Of a stretch of DNA of 64,000 nt, positions 44,043 through 53,589 are shown piece by piece. Position numbers and translations under genes: made by a program. Source of the stretch: Alphaproteobacteria bacterium (GTDB taxonomy: Bacteria > Pseudomonadota > Alphaproteobacteria > UBA8366 > GCA-2717185); contig WLWY01000006.1 in the NCBI GenBank assembly GCA_012103325.1, positions 186,001-250,000 on the forward strand. The letters are read 5' to 3'. Under the pieces are notes generated by a model that worked only from the letters and a program-made list of their open reading frames with translations, ran no database searches and was not told where the DNA came from. How positions within the stretch are numbered: the first letter of the stretch is position 1; every line of letters begins with the position of its first letter.

Positions 44043-44849
44043 ATGCCAATCATCGACGCACAGATCCACCTCTGGCGCACAGGGACCGCGAGGCCTCCGC
44101 ATCGGTCCACACCTTATCTGGTCGAGGAAGCCATCCGCGACATGGACGACGCGGGCATCGACGGCGCCGTTATTCATCCGCCCGCGAGTTGGGATCCCGA
44201 CTCCAACGAGCAGGCGGTCGAGGCCGTGCAGGCCTACCCCGGGCGCTTTGCCATTCTTGGCTACCCCCCGCTCGACAAGCCGGAGAGCCGCACGCACATC
44301 CAGGACTGGAAAGAGCGGCCCGGCATGCTGGGGTTCCGGTTTTATTTCGGCCAGCCCGACAATCGGACCTGGCCGATGGACGGCACCTTGGATTGGCTAT
44401 GGCCCGCCGCTGAGAAAGCCGGAATGCCACTGGCCCTGCTCGCGGGCGACTGGCTGCCGCTGCTGGGCCAGATCGCAGACCGCCACCCGAACTTGAAGCT
44501 GATGGTGGATCACATGGGCGCGCTCAGGGGCGCCAAAGGCGACGCGGCATTCCCGGATATGAAAGAACTGACGGCGCTTGCCCGTTACCCGAATGTCGCG
44601 GTCAAATTGACAGGCGGGCCGTTTTACGCGGACGACGCCTATCCCTTCAAAAACCTGCATAAACACTACCGCGCGATGTACGACGCGTTCGGCCCCCACC
44701 GGCTCTTTTGGGGCACCGACATCACAAAGATGCCGTGCTCCTGGCAGCAATGTGTCACGCATTTTCAAGAGATCGATTGGATTCCGGACGCCGACAAGAA
44801 GCTCATCATGGGCGACGCCCTGTGCGACTGGATTGGCTGGAAGCGGTAA
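44043..44849 (+). CDS. Amidohydrolase_2-family metal-dependent hydrolase (COG3618-like)
   Basis: 268 aa TIM barrel. DAQIHLWRTG near the start keeps the barrel-strand His. VDHMGALRG, NVAVKLTGG and the final LFWGTDITKMPC with the catalytic-type Asp match lactonase/decarboxylase-like amidohydrolases. It is followed 83 bp later by a Gfo/Idh/MocA oxidoreductase and then a VOC protein on the same strand, which suggests one catabolic unit. The substrate is unknown. Confidence 0.85.
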   Translation: MPIIDAQIHLWRTGTARPPHRSTPYLVEEAIRDMDDAGIDGAVIHPPASWDPDSNEQAVEAVQAYPGRFAILGYPPLDKPESRTHIQDWKERPGMLGFRFYFGQPDNRTWPMDGTLDWLWPAAEKAGMPLALLAGDWLPLLGQIADRHPNLKLMVDHMGALRGAKGDAAFPDMKELTALARYPNVAVKLTGGPFYADDAYPFKNLHKHYRAMYDAFGPHRLFWGTDITKMPCSWQQCVTHFQEIDWIPDADKKLIMGDALCDWIGWKR

Positions 44850-44932
44850 CGCCCGTATTTAAAAGGCCGAAGCGTGCTATGCTCGGCCACTTGGCGGCGC
44901 TTCGCCACCACCTCAGGCAAAAGGAAACAATC

Positions 44933-46033
44933 GTGGCAGACAAAATTAGAGTCGGCATTGTCGGAGCAACCGTTACGCCGGGCGGAAGCGGCTGGGGCGC
45001 GAACGCCCATGTGCCGGCATTGCAAGCGTTGCCTGACTATGAACTCAAGGCCGTCTGTACCGCGCACGAGGAGACCGCGCGCGCCTCGGCCGAGAAGTTC
45101 GGGGCCGCGCTCGCCTTTCACGACATGAACGAGATGGTGGCGCACCCCGATGTCGACGCCATCGCCGTTGTCGTACGCGTCCCGTTGCACCAGCAGCTGG
45201 TCATGGCGGCGATCGAGGCGAAGAAGCCCGTGTGCTGCGAGTGGCCGCTGGGCGCCCATCTGGCGGAGGCGACGGAAATGGCCGACAGCGCCAAAGCCGC
45301 CGGATTACCGACCTTGGTTGGCCTGCAGGCGCAAAGCGACCCCGCCGTGATGTACGCCCGCGACCTCGTCGCCAACGGTGACATCGGCGACATCGTCACC
45401 GTTAATTTAAGCGTAATGGTCGGCGCAATCACCGAGCGCGGGGACGGCCGCATCTGGCAGGGCATTCGCGCGAATGGCGCCAACCCGATGACCATCCCGG
45501 GCGGACACTCCATCGACGCCCTGTGTTACATCGTGGGCGAATTCGCCGAGGTCGGCGCCCGGGTGACGACGCGCATCGACATGTGGAAGCATTCCGTCAC
45601 GGGGGAAGACTTTCCCGTCGATGCGCCGGATACCGTCACCGCCGCCGGATTGCTCAAAAGCGGCGCGGAAGTCTCCTACCAGGTGGCCAGCGTCCCGTAC
45701 AACGCAAGCGGCACGCGGATGGAAATTTATGGCCGCAAAGGCACCCTGGTGCTGACCTCCAAGTCAGTCAACATTGGACCCAGTCAGCTTCACCTCGCCA
45801 TCGGTAATGAGAAATTGGCGGAGATTACCCCGCCGGACAGCTACCGACTCATCCCAGCGGACATGGCTGCCGGCCCGGGGAGAAACGTCGGGCAGGCTTA
45901 CGCCCGCTTTGCCAAGGCCCTGCAATCGGGGACGGCGGACGCGCCTGATTTCAACGATGCGGTCGTGCGGCATGCGCTGATCGACGCCATGGAGCGTTCG
46001 CATAGGGAAGGCAAGGTCATCAAGCTGATGTAG
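44933..46033 (+). CDS. Gfo/Idh/MocA-family NAD(P)-dependent oxidoreductase
   Basis: 366 aa from GTG 44933 (AAGGAAAC upstream); an in-frame ATG at 44879 is possible but adds a basic tail. Rossmann fold: VGIVGATVTPGGSGWGANAHVPAL, then CEWPLG in place of the usual EKP. The C-terminal domain is Gal80/MocA-like. It is likely a sugar or polyol dehydrogenase. Between the amidohydrolase and the VOC protein. Confidence 0.87.
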   Translation: MADKIRVGIVGATVTPGGSGWGANAHVPALQALPDYELKAVCTAHEETARASAEKFGAALAFHDMNEMVAHPDVDAIAVVVRVPLHQQLVMAAIEAKKPVCCEWPLGAHLAEATEMADSAKAAGLPTLVGLQAQSDPAVMYARDLVANGDIGDIVTVNLSVMVGAITERGDGRIWQGIRANGANPMTIPGGHSIDALCYIVGEFAEVGARVTTRIDMWKHSVTGEDFPVDAPDTVTAAGLLKSGAEVSYQVASVPYNASGTRMEIYGRKGTLVLTSKSVNIGPSQLHLAIGNEKLAEITPPDSYRLIPADMAAGPGRNVGQAYARFAKALQSGTADAPDFNDAVVRHALIDAMERSHREGKVIKLM

Positions 46034-46116
46034 AGCCCAAGCAGCGATGAGATGGTCTTAATGCAGTGGTGCGCCGCCGGGTAGTACCGGGGGCCTGGAA
46101 GAAAGGAACGCGTATT

Positions 46117-46647
46117 ATGGGTTTGAAGCTTTCGCACGCCTTTATCAATGTCGCCGACCTCAGCAAAGTGGTGCCTTTCTACACCGACATTCTGGGCTTT
46201 CAGGTTACCGACAGGGGCCATATCAATGGCGATGTCGAGGCTGTGTTCATGAGCCAGGACCCCGACAATCATCATCAGATCGCCCTGGCCAGCACGCTGA
46301 AGGACAACGATGGCGGCCGCAATTTGGGCCATGTCGCCTTTCGCATGGAGTCGCTGGACGATCTGCGGACATTGAAAAAGCGCCTGACGTCGGAAGGCAT
46401 CGCGATCGGCCGGGAGCTTTCGCACGGTAATGCCTGGTCGCTCTACTTTGCCGATCCTGAGGGCAACGGCGTCGAGTGTTTCGTCGACACTCCTTTCCAC
46501 GTCAGTCAGCCGCAGGGCAAGCCGACCGACATCGACCTTGATGACGAGACATTGCTGGACAAGACCAGGGAGGATTTTCGGCAAGAGCCCGAATTCGGCC
46601 CCTATGCCGACTGGCAGGAGGCGATGCGCCGCAGGCTGGGCGATTAG
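46117..46647 (+). CDS. VOC (glyoxalase/bleomycin-resistance/dioxygenase) superfamily protein
   Basis: 176 aa from ATG 46117, with GAAAGGAACG upstream. Two beta-alpha-beta-beta-beta units: LSHAFINVADLSKVVPFYTDILGF and LGHVAFRMESLDDL. Metal ligands are probably H8, H70-type His and E in GNGVECFVD. It could be an extradiol dioxygenase-like or lyase enzyme of the preceding catabolic genes. Confidence 0.85.
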   Translation: MGLKLSHAFINVADLSKVVPFYTDILGFQVTDRGHINGDVEAVFMSQDPDNHHQIALASTLKDNDGGRNLGHVAFRMESLDDLRTLKKRLTSEGIAIGRELSHGNAWSLYFADPEGNGVECFVDTPFHVSQPQGKPTDIDLDDETLLDKTREDFRQEPEFGPYADWQEAMRRRLGD

Positions 46648-46692
46648 CAGGCGCGCCCGGCCTTCGCCGACCGGCAGACGCGTTTCGACGAC

Positions 46693-47877
46693 CTAAATCG
46701 CGCCCTCGTCCTTCAACGCCCGTATATCTTTATTCGATAGCCCGAGCAGCTCGGCGAACACCGTTTCGTTGTGTTGACCGGGCTCCGGCGGCGCGGCGCC
46801 GGGTTCGCCCGGCGTTCCCGACAGCTTGAAGGGCAGGCCCAGCAGATCGACGGTGGAGCCGTCGGGGTAGGCGGCAGGGACCACCATGTCGTTCGCCAAC
46901 ACCTGTTCGTCCCGCAGCACTTGATCCAAGCGGTTCATGGGCGCCGTGGCCACACCCACTGCCTCGAGCCGGTCCGTCCAGGTTTTGACGTCCTTCGTTT
47001 CGAGGATCGCCTCCAGATCATGCCGCAAAGCGTCGTCATGCTGGCATCGGTTTTCGTTCGAGGCGTATCGCGGATCGTCGATCAACCCACGCGCCCCCAA
47101 AACGCCGCACAGCTTCGTCCACATTGCCGCCGACGGCGCGCCGATCAGGAGTTCGCCATCGCGGGCCCGGTACACGCTATAGGGTGATATCCTTGTAAAT
47201 CCCGCGCCTTCGCGGTCGACCAGAACGCCCCCGGCGGTCCAGGCGACGCCTTGATAGCCCGTCAAGGTGACAGCCGATTCCAACAGGGACGCATCGACGC
47301 GCTGGCCGCCGGCGCCGCGTTCGCGGGCCAGGAGCGCGCTGACGATGCCGCCATAGGCGAGCATTCCGGTGGACATATCGATAGCCGCGACGCCGAGCCG
47401 CACCGGCGGCCGGTCGGGCTCTCCCGTCAAGGCGAACAGGCCGGTATAGGCGGAGACCATGGTGTCGTATCCGGGTTTGTTGCGCAGCGGTCCTTTCGCG
47501 CCGTAGCCGGAAATCGAACAGTAAATGAGATTGGGGTTAAGCCCGCGCAGACGGTCATAGCCAACGCCCAGCTTCTCGGCGGTGTCAGGGAGAAAGCTTT
47601 GAATGACCACGTCCACCTTGCCGATCAGCGCATCCAGCAGGTCCCGCGCCTTGGGCGATTTCAGATTGAGCGTGATGTCCTTCTTGCCCCGGTTGACGCT
47701 CAACCAGTTGGAGGTCTGACCGTCGCCGACGGCATAGGGGAAGGATCGGTTCAAGTCGCCGCCCGGCGCTTCGACCTTGATGACCTCCGCGCCGTTGTCG
47801 GCGAGCATCTGCCCGCAAAACGGCCCGGCCAGAACGCGGCTTAGGTCGAGAACTTTAATGCCGTCAAGCGCGCCCAT
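46693..47877 (-). CDS. CaiB/BaiF class III CoA-transferase
   Basis: 394 aa from ATG 47877, with GGAGACGG upstream. The family opening GIKVLDLSRVLAGPFCGQMLADNGAEV is intact, and the catalytic Asp lies in NKPGYDTMVSAY (D138). It moves CoA between carboxylic acids, with no donor specificity readable. Convergent with the VOC gene and divergent from the old-yellow-enzyme gene. Confidence 0.92.
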   Translation of the reverse strand: MGALDGIKVLDLSRVLAGPFCGQMLADNGAEVIKVEAPGGDLNRSFPYAVGDGQTSNWLSVNRGKKDITLNLKSPKARDLLDALIGKVDVVIQSFLPDTAEKLGVGYDRLRGLNPNLIYCSISGYGAKGPLRNKPGYDTMVSAYTGLFALTGEPDRPPVRLGVAAIDMSTGMLAYGGIVSALLARERGAGGQRVDASLLESAVTLTGYQGVAWTAGGVLVDREGAGFTRISPYSVYRARDGELLIGAPSAAMWTKLCGVLGARGLIDDPRYASNENRCQHDDALRHDLEAILETKDVKTWTDRLEAVGVATAPMNRLDQVLRDEQVLANDMVVPAAYPDGSTVDLLGLPFKLSGTPGEPGAAPPEPGQHNETVFAELLGLSNKDIRALKDEGAI

Positions 47878-48150
47878 GGCACCGTCTCCTATCGGTTTGG
47901 CAAATGGTATCAACCGAAGATGATACCCAGCGTCGACGAAATGTCACAGGTGGGGACGAACTAAAGCGCCGCCGCCGCGGCGAAAGGGAGAGACCCGGGA
48001 CAGCTGATCCGAACCGTGAGAGCAGTCCAATGCGCTTGCAAGCGAGAAGTTGGGTCAATACAAATTGCGGTCTAGCGCTGGCGTTCCATCGCCATTCCCA
48101 AGCGCTTCAATCTTTTGAATTTTCCAACGATGCAACGAAGGCATTCGTCC

Positions 48151-49284
48151 ATGAGCAGCACACTATTCTCTCCGTTCACCATGCGCGGCATGACGATCGA
48201 TAACCGCACCATCGTCTCGCCCATGTGCGAATACAGCGCGGTCGACGGCAACGCCCAGGACTGGCACCTGATGCATCTGGGCCAGTTCGCGACCGGCGGT
48301 TTCGGTCTTGTCATTACCGAGGCTGCCGCGGTGGAGCCGCGCGGCCGGATCACAGCGCAATGCCTTGGCATCTGGTCCGACGACAACGAAGCAGCGCTCG
48401 GCCGGGTGATGCGGTTCTGCCGCGCGTTCGGGCAGGCGAAAATGGGCATCCAGCTCGCCCATGCCGGCCGCAAGGCGTCGACCCACAGGCCCTGGGAAGG
48501 CCGCAACCCGTTGGCGGCGGACGAAGGAGCCTGGGAGACGATCAGCAGTTCGGCCAATCCGCAGGATGAAGGCTGGCACACTCCGAAGGCCATGGATCGG
48601 GCCGACATGGACACCGTGCGCGACGCCTTCGTCGCGGCGACCGAACGGTCCGACCGGCTCGGCTTCGATATGATCGAGGTGCACAGCGCGCACGGCTATC
48701 TGATGCACGAGTTCCTCTCCCCCATCGCCAATACGCGCAACGACAACTATGGCGGGCCGCTGGAAAACCGCATGCGGTTTCCACTGGAAGTCTTCGCCGC
48801 AATGCGCGCGGTCTGGCCCGAGGAAAAGCCCATGGGCGTGCGTCTGTCGGCGACCGACTGGGAGGAGAATGGCTGGACGCCGGACGATTCGGTCGTCTAT
48901 GCGCAACAGCTCAAGGCACTCGGCTGCGACTATATCTGCGCCTCGAGCGGCGGTATCTCAGGCAACACCCGCCTCGAGCTCGGCGAAGGGTATCAGGTGG
49001 AATTCGCCGAAAAAATTCGACGCGAAGCGGAAATCCCGACAATGGCCGTCGGCATGATCTACGACCCGCACCACGCGGAGAGCGTCGTCGCCAACGGTCA
49101 GGCGGACATGGTGGCATTGGCGCGGGGTCTGCTGTTCGATCCGCACTGGGCGGTGCGTGCCGCCGCAGCACTCGACGTCGAAACCAGCTCACCACCGCAA
49201 TACGAGCGGGCGTATGGTTTCCGTTTTTTACGTGAAAAGGAGCGCGAATGGGCGCAGCCACGACCGGCGGACGCGGCGGATTAA
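48151..49284 (+). CDS. NADH:flavin oxidoreductase, old yellow enzyme family (YqjM-like)
   Basis: 377 aa from ATG 48151. FMN TIM barrel: FTMRGMTIDNRTIVSPMCEY, with the Cys typical of YqjM-like enzymes, HLMHLGQFATGG, QLAHAGRKAS, and the substrate His in MIEVHSAHGYLMHEFLSP. It reduces activated C=C bonds of enones. It fits the accessory catabolic set around it. Confidence 0.92.
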   Translation: MSSTLFSPFTMRGMTIDNRTIVSPMCEYSAVDGNAQDWHLMHLGQFATGGFGLVITEAAAVEPRGRITAQCLGIWSDDNEAALGRVMRFCRAFGQAKMGIQLAHAGRKASTHRPWEGRNPLAADEGAWETISSSANPQDEGWHTPKAMDRADMDTVRDAFVAATERSDRLGFDMIEVHSAHGYLMHEFLSPIANTRNDNYGGPLENRMRFPLEVFAAMRAVWPEEKPMGVRLSATDWEENGWTPDDSVVYAQQLKALGCDYICASSGGISGNTRLELGEGYQVEFAEKIRREAEIPTMAVGMIYDPHHAESVVANGQADMVALARGLLFDPHWAVRAAAALDVETSSPPQYERAYGFRFLREKEREWAQPRPADAAD

Positions 49285-49359
49285 GGGGTAACAAGACGCC
49301 CGAACACTCAAGTATCGGGATCAGAACTTGTTCGTCCCGAAACAGTTCCCAATTATCAT

Positions 49360-49863
49360 GTGTCGTTTGAACGTAACCACTATGGTTCGGCGACGAAGAC
49401 TTTGCCCCATAATTTGAGACAAGGAACGGCGAAATTGCGCTTTCGATCGACTGCAAAGGTAAAGGTACAGCTTTGGGGGCTGGCGCTTTGTTGCGCAATC
49501 GTAGGCTCCACGAATTCCGCTATTTCGGCGTCTGAACTCGATGAAGCAATCGTTGAGGTTTTTAAGCGCAATAAGTGTGACGCGTGCCACGTCCCGGTGG
49601 CGCAGCGCGCAAAAGACCCGCAATCAGGGAAGCTGCTATATCCGGCCCATCGAGAATTTTCCTATGTTCTCGACCTAAACAAATTGCGCTCTTCCAAATT
49701 CGTTACGCCCGGCGCTCCGCAAAATTCATCGCTCTATAAACTAATTGTCGAAGAAAAAATGCCCGAAGGTGCGGAGTTCTGCTTCGACCCTTCATGCCCT
49801 TACCCTCCGGTCTCGGAAAGCGACAGGATCATTGTCGAGCAGTGGATAAATTCACTGAACTAA
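49360..49863 (+). CDS. Secreted c-type cytochrome-like protein
   Basis: 167 aa from the ATG at 49360; the true start may be further in, because the hydrophobic leader (VQLWGLALCCAIVG) sits at residues 35-50. One haem-binding CDACH is present, and a possible distal Met lies in EEKMPEGAEF. The domain style resembles the cytochrome regions of PSD1/PSCyt-type proteins. Role unknown. Confidence 0.65.
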   Translation: MSFERNHYGSATKTLPHNLRQGTAKLRFRSTAKVKVQLWGLALCCAIVGSTNSAISASELDEAIVEVFKRNKCDACHVPVAQRAKDPQSGKLLYPAHREFSYVLDLNKLRSSKFVTPGAPQNSSLYKLIVEEKMPEGAEFCFDPSCPYPPVSESDRIIVEQWINSLN

Positions 49864-50041
49864 AGCGGCCGGTCCTACGGCTAACGACGCCCATAAAAAA
49901 AATTGTGAAACATTGGAATAATCGGCGTCCAAGATTGTTCATACAGTAGAACGCGGCGCTTTCGGCGCGTTTCGGGGGCTCTGTGGTTCGTTGCTTTGAC
50001 GGGTATCGGGGTCAAAACGAAAAAAGTTGGGAGGGATAGTC

Positions 50042-50533
50042 ATGTATAACACCAAAATCTTCACGAGAATTTTTGCGGCTGCCTTACTCGCCGGCACCGT
50101 CGCTTTATCTGGGTGTGCCTCGGGCGGTGCGGACAAGAGCGCGGCGATCAAGGACCGCCAGGCCTTAATGCAAACTATTTTGAAGAACTGGAAGCCGATC
50201 AAGGCGTTCGCCAAAAGCGGTAAGGGGTCGAGTGCAGACGTGGTGAAGCATGCGAACGCGATTAACGCCACGACCGACCAAATGCTTGCCCTTTTTCCAA
50301 AGGGAAGCGGGCGCGGTGATTTTTCCGACAAACAAACACGCACCTTGCCGGCTGTCTGGAAAGATTGGAACGGCTTCAAAAAAGCCAATCAAACACTTGC
50401 GGACGAAAGCGCGAAGCTCGCATCGATCGCCGCAGGTGGCGACAAACAAGCCATCGCGAAGCAGGTTGGAGCCATGGGCAAACTCGGTTGCGGCGGGTGT
50501 CACAAACCGTTCCGTGGCGCGAAGGCAAAGTAA
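50042..50533 (+). CDS. Cytochrome c'/c556-like lipoprotein
   Basis: 163 aa from ATG 50042, with GGGAGGGA upstream. Lipobox ALSGCAS makes it a lipoprotein. The four-helix domain ends with the haem motif KLGCGGCHKPFR near the C-terminus, the cytochrome c' arrangement. Such proteins bind NO or serve in electron transfer. It is followed by a dienelactone hydrolase gene after 255 bp. Confidence 0.87.
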   Translation: MYNTKIFTRIFAAALLAGTVALSGCASGGADKSAAIKDRQALMQTILKNWKPIKAFAKSGKGSSADVVKHANAINATTDQMLALFPKGSGRGDFSDKQTRTLPAVWKDWNGFKKANQTLADESAKLASIAAGGDKQAIAKQVGAMGKLGCGGCHKPFRGAKAK

Positions 50534-50788
50534 TCCACGGAGCCACAGCCGGGCCACAAAACGGTAAAAATCGATCACAATAAGATCGATCTGGGACCGC
50601 AGCGCGGTGCAATTCTGTTCAAACATTGAATGGACTTGCACCGCGGTCAGAGTAATGCCTGCGACAGCGCGGCGAGACCGAAAATTAAGCCCTCCCCCCT
50701 AATGGACAGGGCAACGCCGCGCTGCCCAGCTGGAACGCATCGGTTTCACGCGGCACTTTTCGCGCCGAAGATCATGGAGGGAAATATC

Positions 50789-51670
50789 ATGTCGAACGAC
50801 AATATCGATCCAAGCGTGTTTGATCTGTACGACGAGTATTGCCATAGCGATATGAACCGCCGGGAATTCCTGCGCAGGGCGTCCGCGATCACCGTCGCCG
50901 GCGGATCGGCCTTGGCCATGGCGGAAGCGCTGCTACCGCGTTATGCCGAGGCCCATACGATCTCATTCACCGACAAGCGGATCAAGGCGCAGTATGTCGA
51001 CTACGATTCGCCTGGTGGCACCTCCGGCAAGATGAGAGGTTATCTCGTGCAACCCGCCGGTGCGGGCCCCTTTCCTGCTGTCCTCGTCGTCCATGAAAAT
51101 AGGGGCCTGAACCCGCATATCGAAGACGTGGCGCGACGCGCCGCCATCGAGGGTTTCCTTGCGCTGGCACCGGATGGTCTATTTCCGGTCGGCGGCTATC
51201 CCGGCAACGACGATGACGGCAAAGTCCTGCAACGGTCGCTGGACAAGGGCAAACTGTTCACCGACCTGCTGAACAGCGCAAAGTTCCTAAAGGCCCATAG
51301 CCTGTCCACTGGCAAGTTGGGCGCCACTGGCTTTTGTTACGGCGGTGGCGTCGTCAACGCGCTCGCCGTGGCAATGGGCGCAGACCTGAATGCGGGTGTC
51401 CCTTTCTACGGCAGAGCGGCATCCGCCGAGGACGTTCCAAAAATTCGGGCTCCCTTGCTGATTCAATATGCCGCGGATGATCCGCGCATTAACGCAATGC
51501 GTGACGGTTATCGAAAAGCACTCCAGGAAAATAACGTCACTTTCGAGATGCATAGCTATGAAGGGACACGGCACGGTTTCCACAACAACTCGACGCCACG
51601 ATTCAATGAAACGCAGGCGAAGATTGCGTGGGAGCGGACGATAGCGTTTTTCAAAAAACACCTCAGTTGA
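50789..51670 (+). CDS. Tat-exported dienelactone hydrolase-family protein
   Basis: 293 aa from ATG 50789, with GGAGGGAAA upstream. The twin-arginine signal MNRREFLRRAS begins near residue 22, so it folds before export. The triad is visible: Cys183 in GFCYGGG, Asp in AADDPR and His in RHGFHNN. Hydrolyses lactones or esters in the periplasm. It probably forms part of the catabolic set. Confidence 0.9.
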   Translation: MSNDNIDPSVFDLYDEYCHSDMNRREFLRRASAITVAGGSALAMAEALLPRYAEAHTISFTDKRIKAQYVDYDSPGGTSGKMRGYLVQPAGAGPFPAVLVVHENRGLNPHIEDVARRAAIEGFLALAPDGLFPVGGYPGNDDDGKVLQRSLDKGKLFTDLLNSAKFLKAHSLSTGKLGATGFCYGGGVVNALAVAMGADLNAGVPFYGRAASAEDVPKIRAPLLIQYAADDPRINAMRDGYRKALQENNVTFEMHSYEGTRHGFHNNSTPRFNETQAKIAWERTIAFFKKHLS

Positions 51671-51817
51671 AGGCGCGTACCCCGGCAATGCAACGGCGCT
51701 GCTTACCGGCGCCACGGCAACGTTGACTTCGATCAAAGAATACTTGTCCGCCCGTTGTGCGAACCCGAGTGCTATAAGGCGGCACGCGTTTAATCTCGAT
51801 TGAGTCTTGTTAGAGAT

Positions 51818-52438
51818 ATGAATATGCACATCGATATGGAAACCCGGCTGGGCATGCGGATCGGGACCTTCGTGCCGGCGGAGGGCGTACATGATTTCAG
51901 GTATCCCGACAGGACCGGTGGCGTAAGTCCGACCGTGCAGGCTTATGTCGGCGGCGTCACCGACCGCGAGACTCGCGCGCCTTCGACCGATCATCCGAAA
52001 CGCGGCGTCATTCTGATCGAAGCGCCTTATCCCGATATGACGGTGCTGCCGCCGAACCTCTGGTCTTCCTGTAAAACGCCGCCGGCACATGAATGGGTAT
52101 TGGAGCAAATTCGTCCCGGCGACCGTCCTTCGCCACCGGACGCCGGCGGAATCTGTATTTCATCCATGGAAGTCGATCCCGCGATCGAGGGCGAGTTCAA
52201 TGAATGGTACAATGAAGAACATATGCCATTGATGGACGCCGTGCCCGGCATGCTGTCGGCGCGCCGTTTCCACGCGGTCGGCGGCTTGCCGCGCCACGTC
52301 GCCATATATCATTTGGAATCGCCCGAGGTGTACAAGCAGCGCCGCTGGTACGAGGCAAACCAGACTCCGTGGATACGGCGCATTCACCGTTTTCGGCTGC
52401 GCACCTTGCATATGATCCTGGAGCGGGTCGAAATTTGA
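51818..52438 (+). CDS. EthD/dimeric alpha-beta barrel-like hypothetical protein
   Basis: 206 aa from ATG 51818; other in-frame starts are at 51824, 51836 and a TTG at 51800. The C-terminal half, FNEWYNEEHMPLMDAVPGM followed by SARRF, is the EthD/DUF4286-type ferredoxin-like pattern seen in small-molecule monooxygenases or isomerases. The N-terminal half is not recognised. Convergent with the MetE-like gene. Confidence 0.65.
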   Translation: MNMHIDMETRLGMRIGTFVPAEGVHDFRYPDRTGGVSPTVQAYVGGVTDRETRAPSTDHPKRGVILIEAPYPDMTVLPPNLWSSCKTPPAHEWVLEQIRPGDRPSPPDAGGICISSMEVDPAIEGEFNEWYNEEHMPLMDAVPGMLSARRFHAVGGLPRHVAIYHLESPEVYKQRRWYEANQTPWIRRIHRFRLRTLHMILERVEI

Positions 52439-52520
52439 GAGACGGTGTTTCAGCAAGGCATTTATTACGCCGCCACTGCCGTCAGCATGAACGGTCTATA
52501 GACGAGCGCGTCGATGCCGG

Positions 52521-53561
52521 TCAGGTCAACTCGTTGCGGACGATCGCCGCGCCGGCGACCATCGCCTTGATCTTGCCGAGTGCCGAGGCGCGCGGCATGT
52601 ATTTCAGACCGCAGTCGGGCGCGACGATGATCCGGTCCGCCGGGCAATGGGGTAACGCACGGCGGATACGTGCAGCGACCACGTCCGCCGACTCCACCTC
52701 GTGGGTCGAGAGGTCGAGCACGCCGAGGATGATTTTCTTTTCCGGCAGCGTTTCCAGCACCACGCAATCGAGTTCCGACTGCGCCGTCTCGATAGAGATA
52801 TTGTGTACGGGACAATTGGCGAGTTCCGGCAGGAAAGAATAACCTTCCGGCCGCTCGTGGATAATCGCGGCGTACCCGAAGCAGATATGCACCGCTGTTT
52901 CGCCCTGCACGCCTTCGAGGGCGCGGTTCAGCGCCTGCACGCCATATTCGCGCGCCTTTTCCGGACGCGCCTGCATATAGGGTTCGTCGAGTTGAACGAT
53001 GTCGGCGCCAGCAGCGAACAAATCCTTGACCTCTGCATTTACGGCAGCGGCGTAATCGAGCGCCAATTCCGCTTCATCGTCGTAGAAGTCGTTCTGCGCT
53101 TGCTGGGTCATGGTAAACGGACCCGGCACGGTCATCTTGATGCGGCGGTCGGTGTGGGCCCGCAAGAACTTTACGTCCTCAATCTCTACCGGATGTTTGC
53201 GGCTGATCTTGCCAACGATCCGCGGCACCGGATTTGGGTGTCCGCTGCGGTCGAGGGCCGTGCCCGGATTGTCGATATCGACGCCGTCGAGCGCGGTGGC
53301 GAAGCGGTTCGAGTAACTCTCCCGACGGATCTCGCCGTCGGTCAGGATATCGAGCCCGGCCTCCTCCTGCTCCCGGATTGCGATAAGCGTCGCGTCGTCC
53401 TGCGCCTGCGCCAGATGTTCCGGCGCGACCCGCCACAGTTCGAGCGCGCGCGTGCGCGGCGGGAACCGACCGGCCAGTTTTTCACGGTCGATCAGCCAGT
53501 CCGGCTGTGCGTAGGAACCGACCAGCGAGGTCGGCAGCAAGGTATGGCCTGTTGTGTTCAT
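52521..53561 (-). CDS. Cobalamin-independent methionine synthase-like (MetE C-terminal family)
   Basis: 346 aa, corresponding to the catalytic half of MetE only. Zinc ligands are plausible at HICFGYAA and the APDCGLKYM motif. SDGEIRRE is replaced by TDGEIRRESYSNRF, and VPGPFTMTQQ is kept. Short MetE-like proteins use various methyl donors. It shares the strand with TauD (28-bp gap), which suggests an operon for a sulfur- or methylated-compound pathway. Confidence 0.85.
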   Translation of the reverse strand: MNTTGHTLLPTSLVGSYAQPDWLIDREKLAGRFPPRTRALELWRVAPEHLAQAQDDATLIAIREQEEAGLDILTDGEIRRESYSNRFATALDGVDIDNPGTALDRSGHPNPVPRIVGKISRKHPVEIEDVKFLRAHTDRRIKMTVPGPFTMTQQAQNDFYDDEAELALDYAAAVNAEVKDLFAAGADIVQLDEPYMQARPEKAREYGVQALNRALEGVQGETAVHICFGYAAIIHERPEGYSFLPELANCPVHNISIETAQSELDCVVLETLPEKKIILGVLDLSTHEVESADVVAARIRRALPHCPADRIIVAPDCGLKYMPRASALGKIKAMVAGAAIVRNELT

Positions 53562-53589
53562 GGCTTTTTCTTTCTCATTCTATCCACCC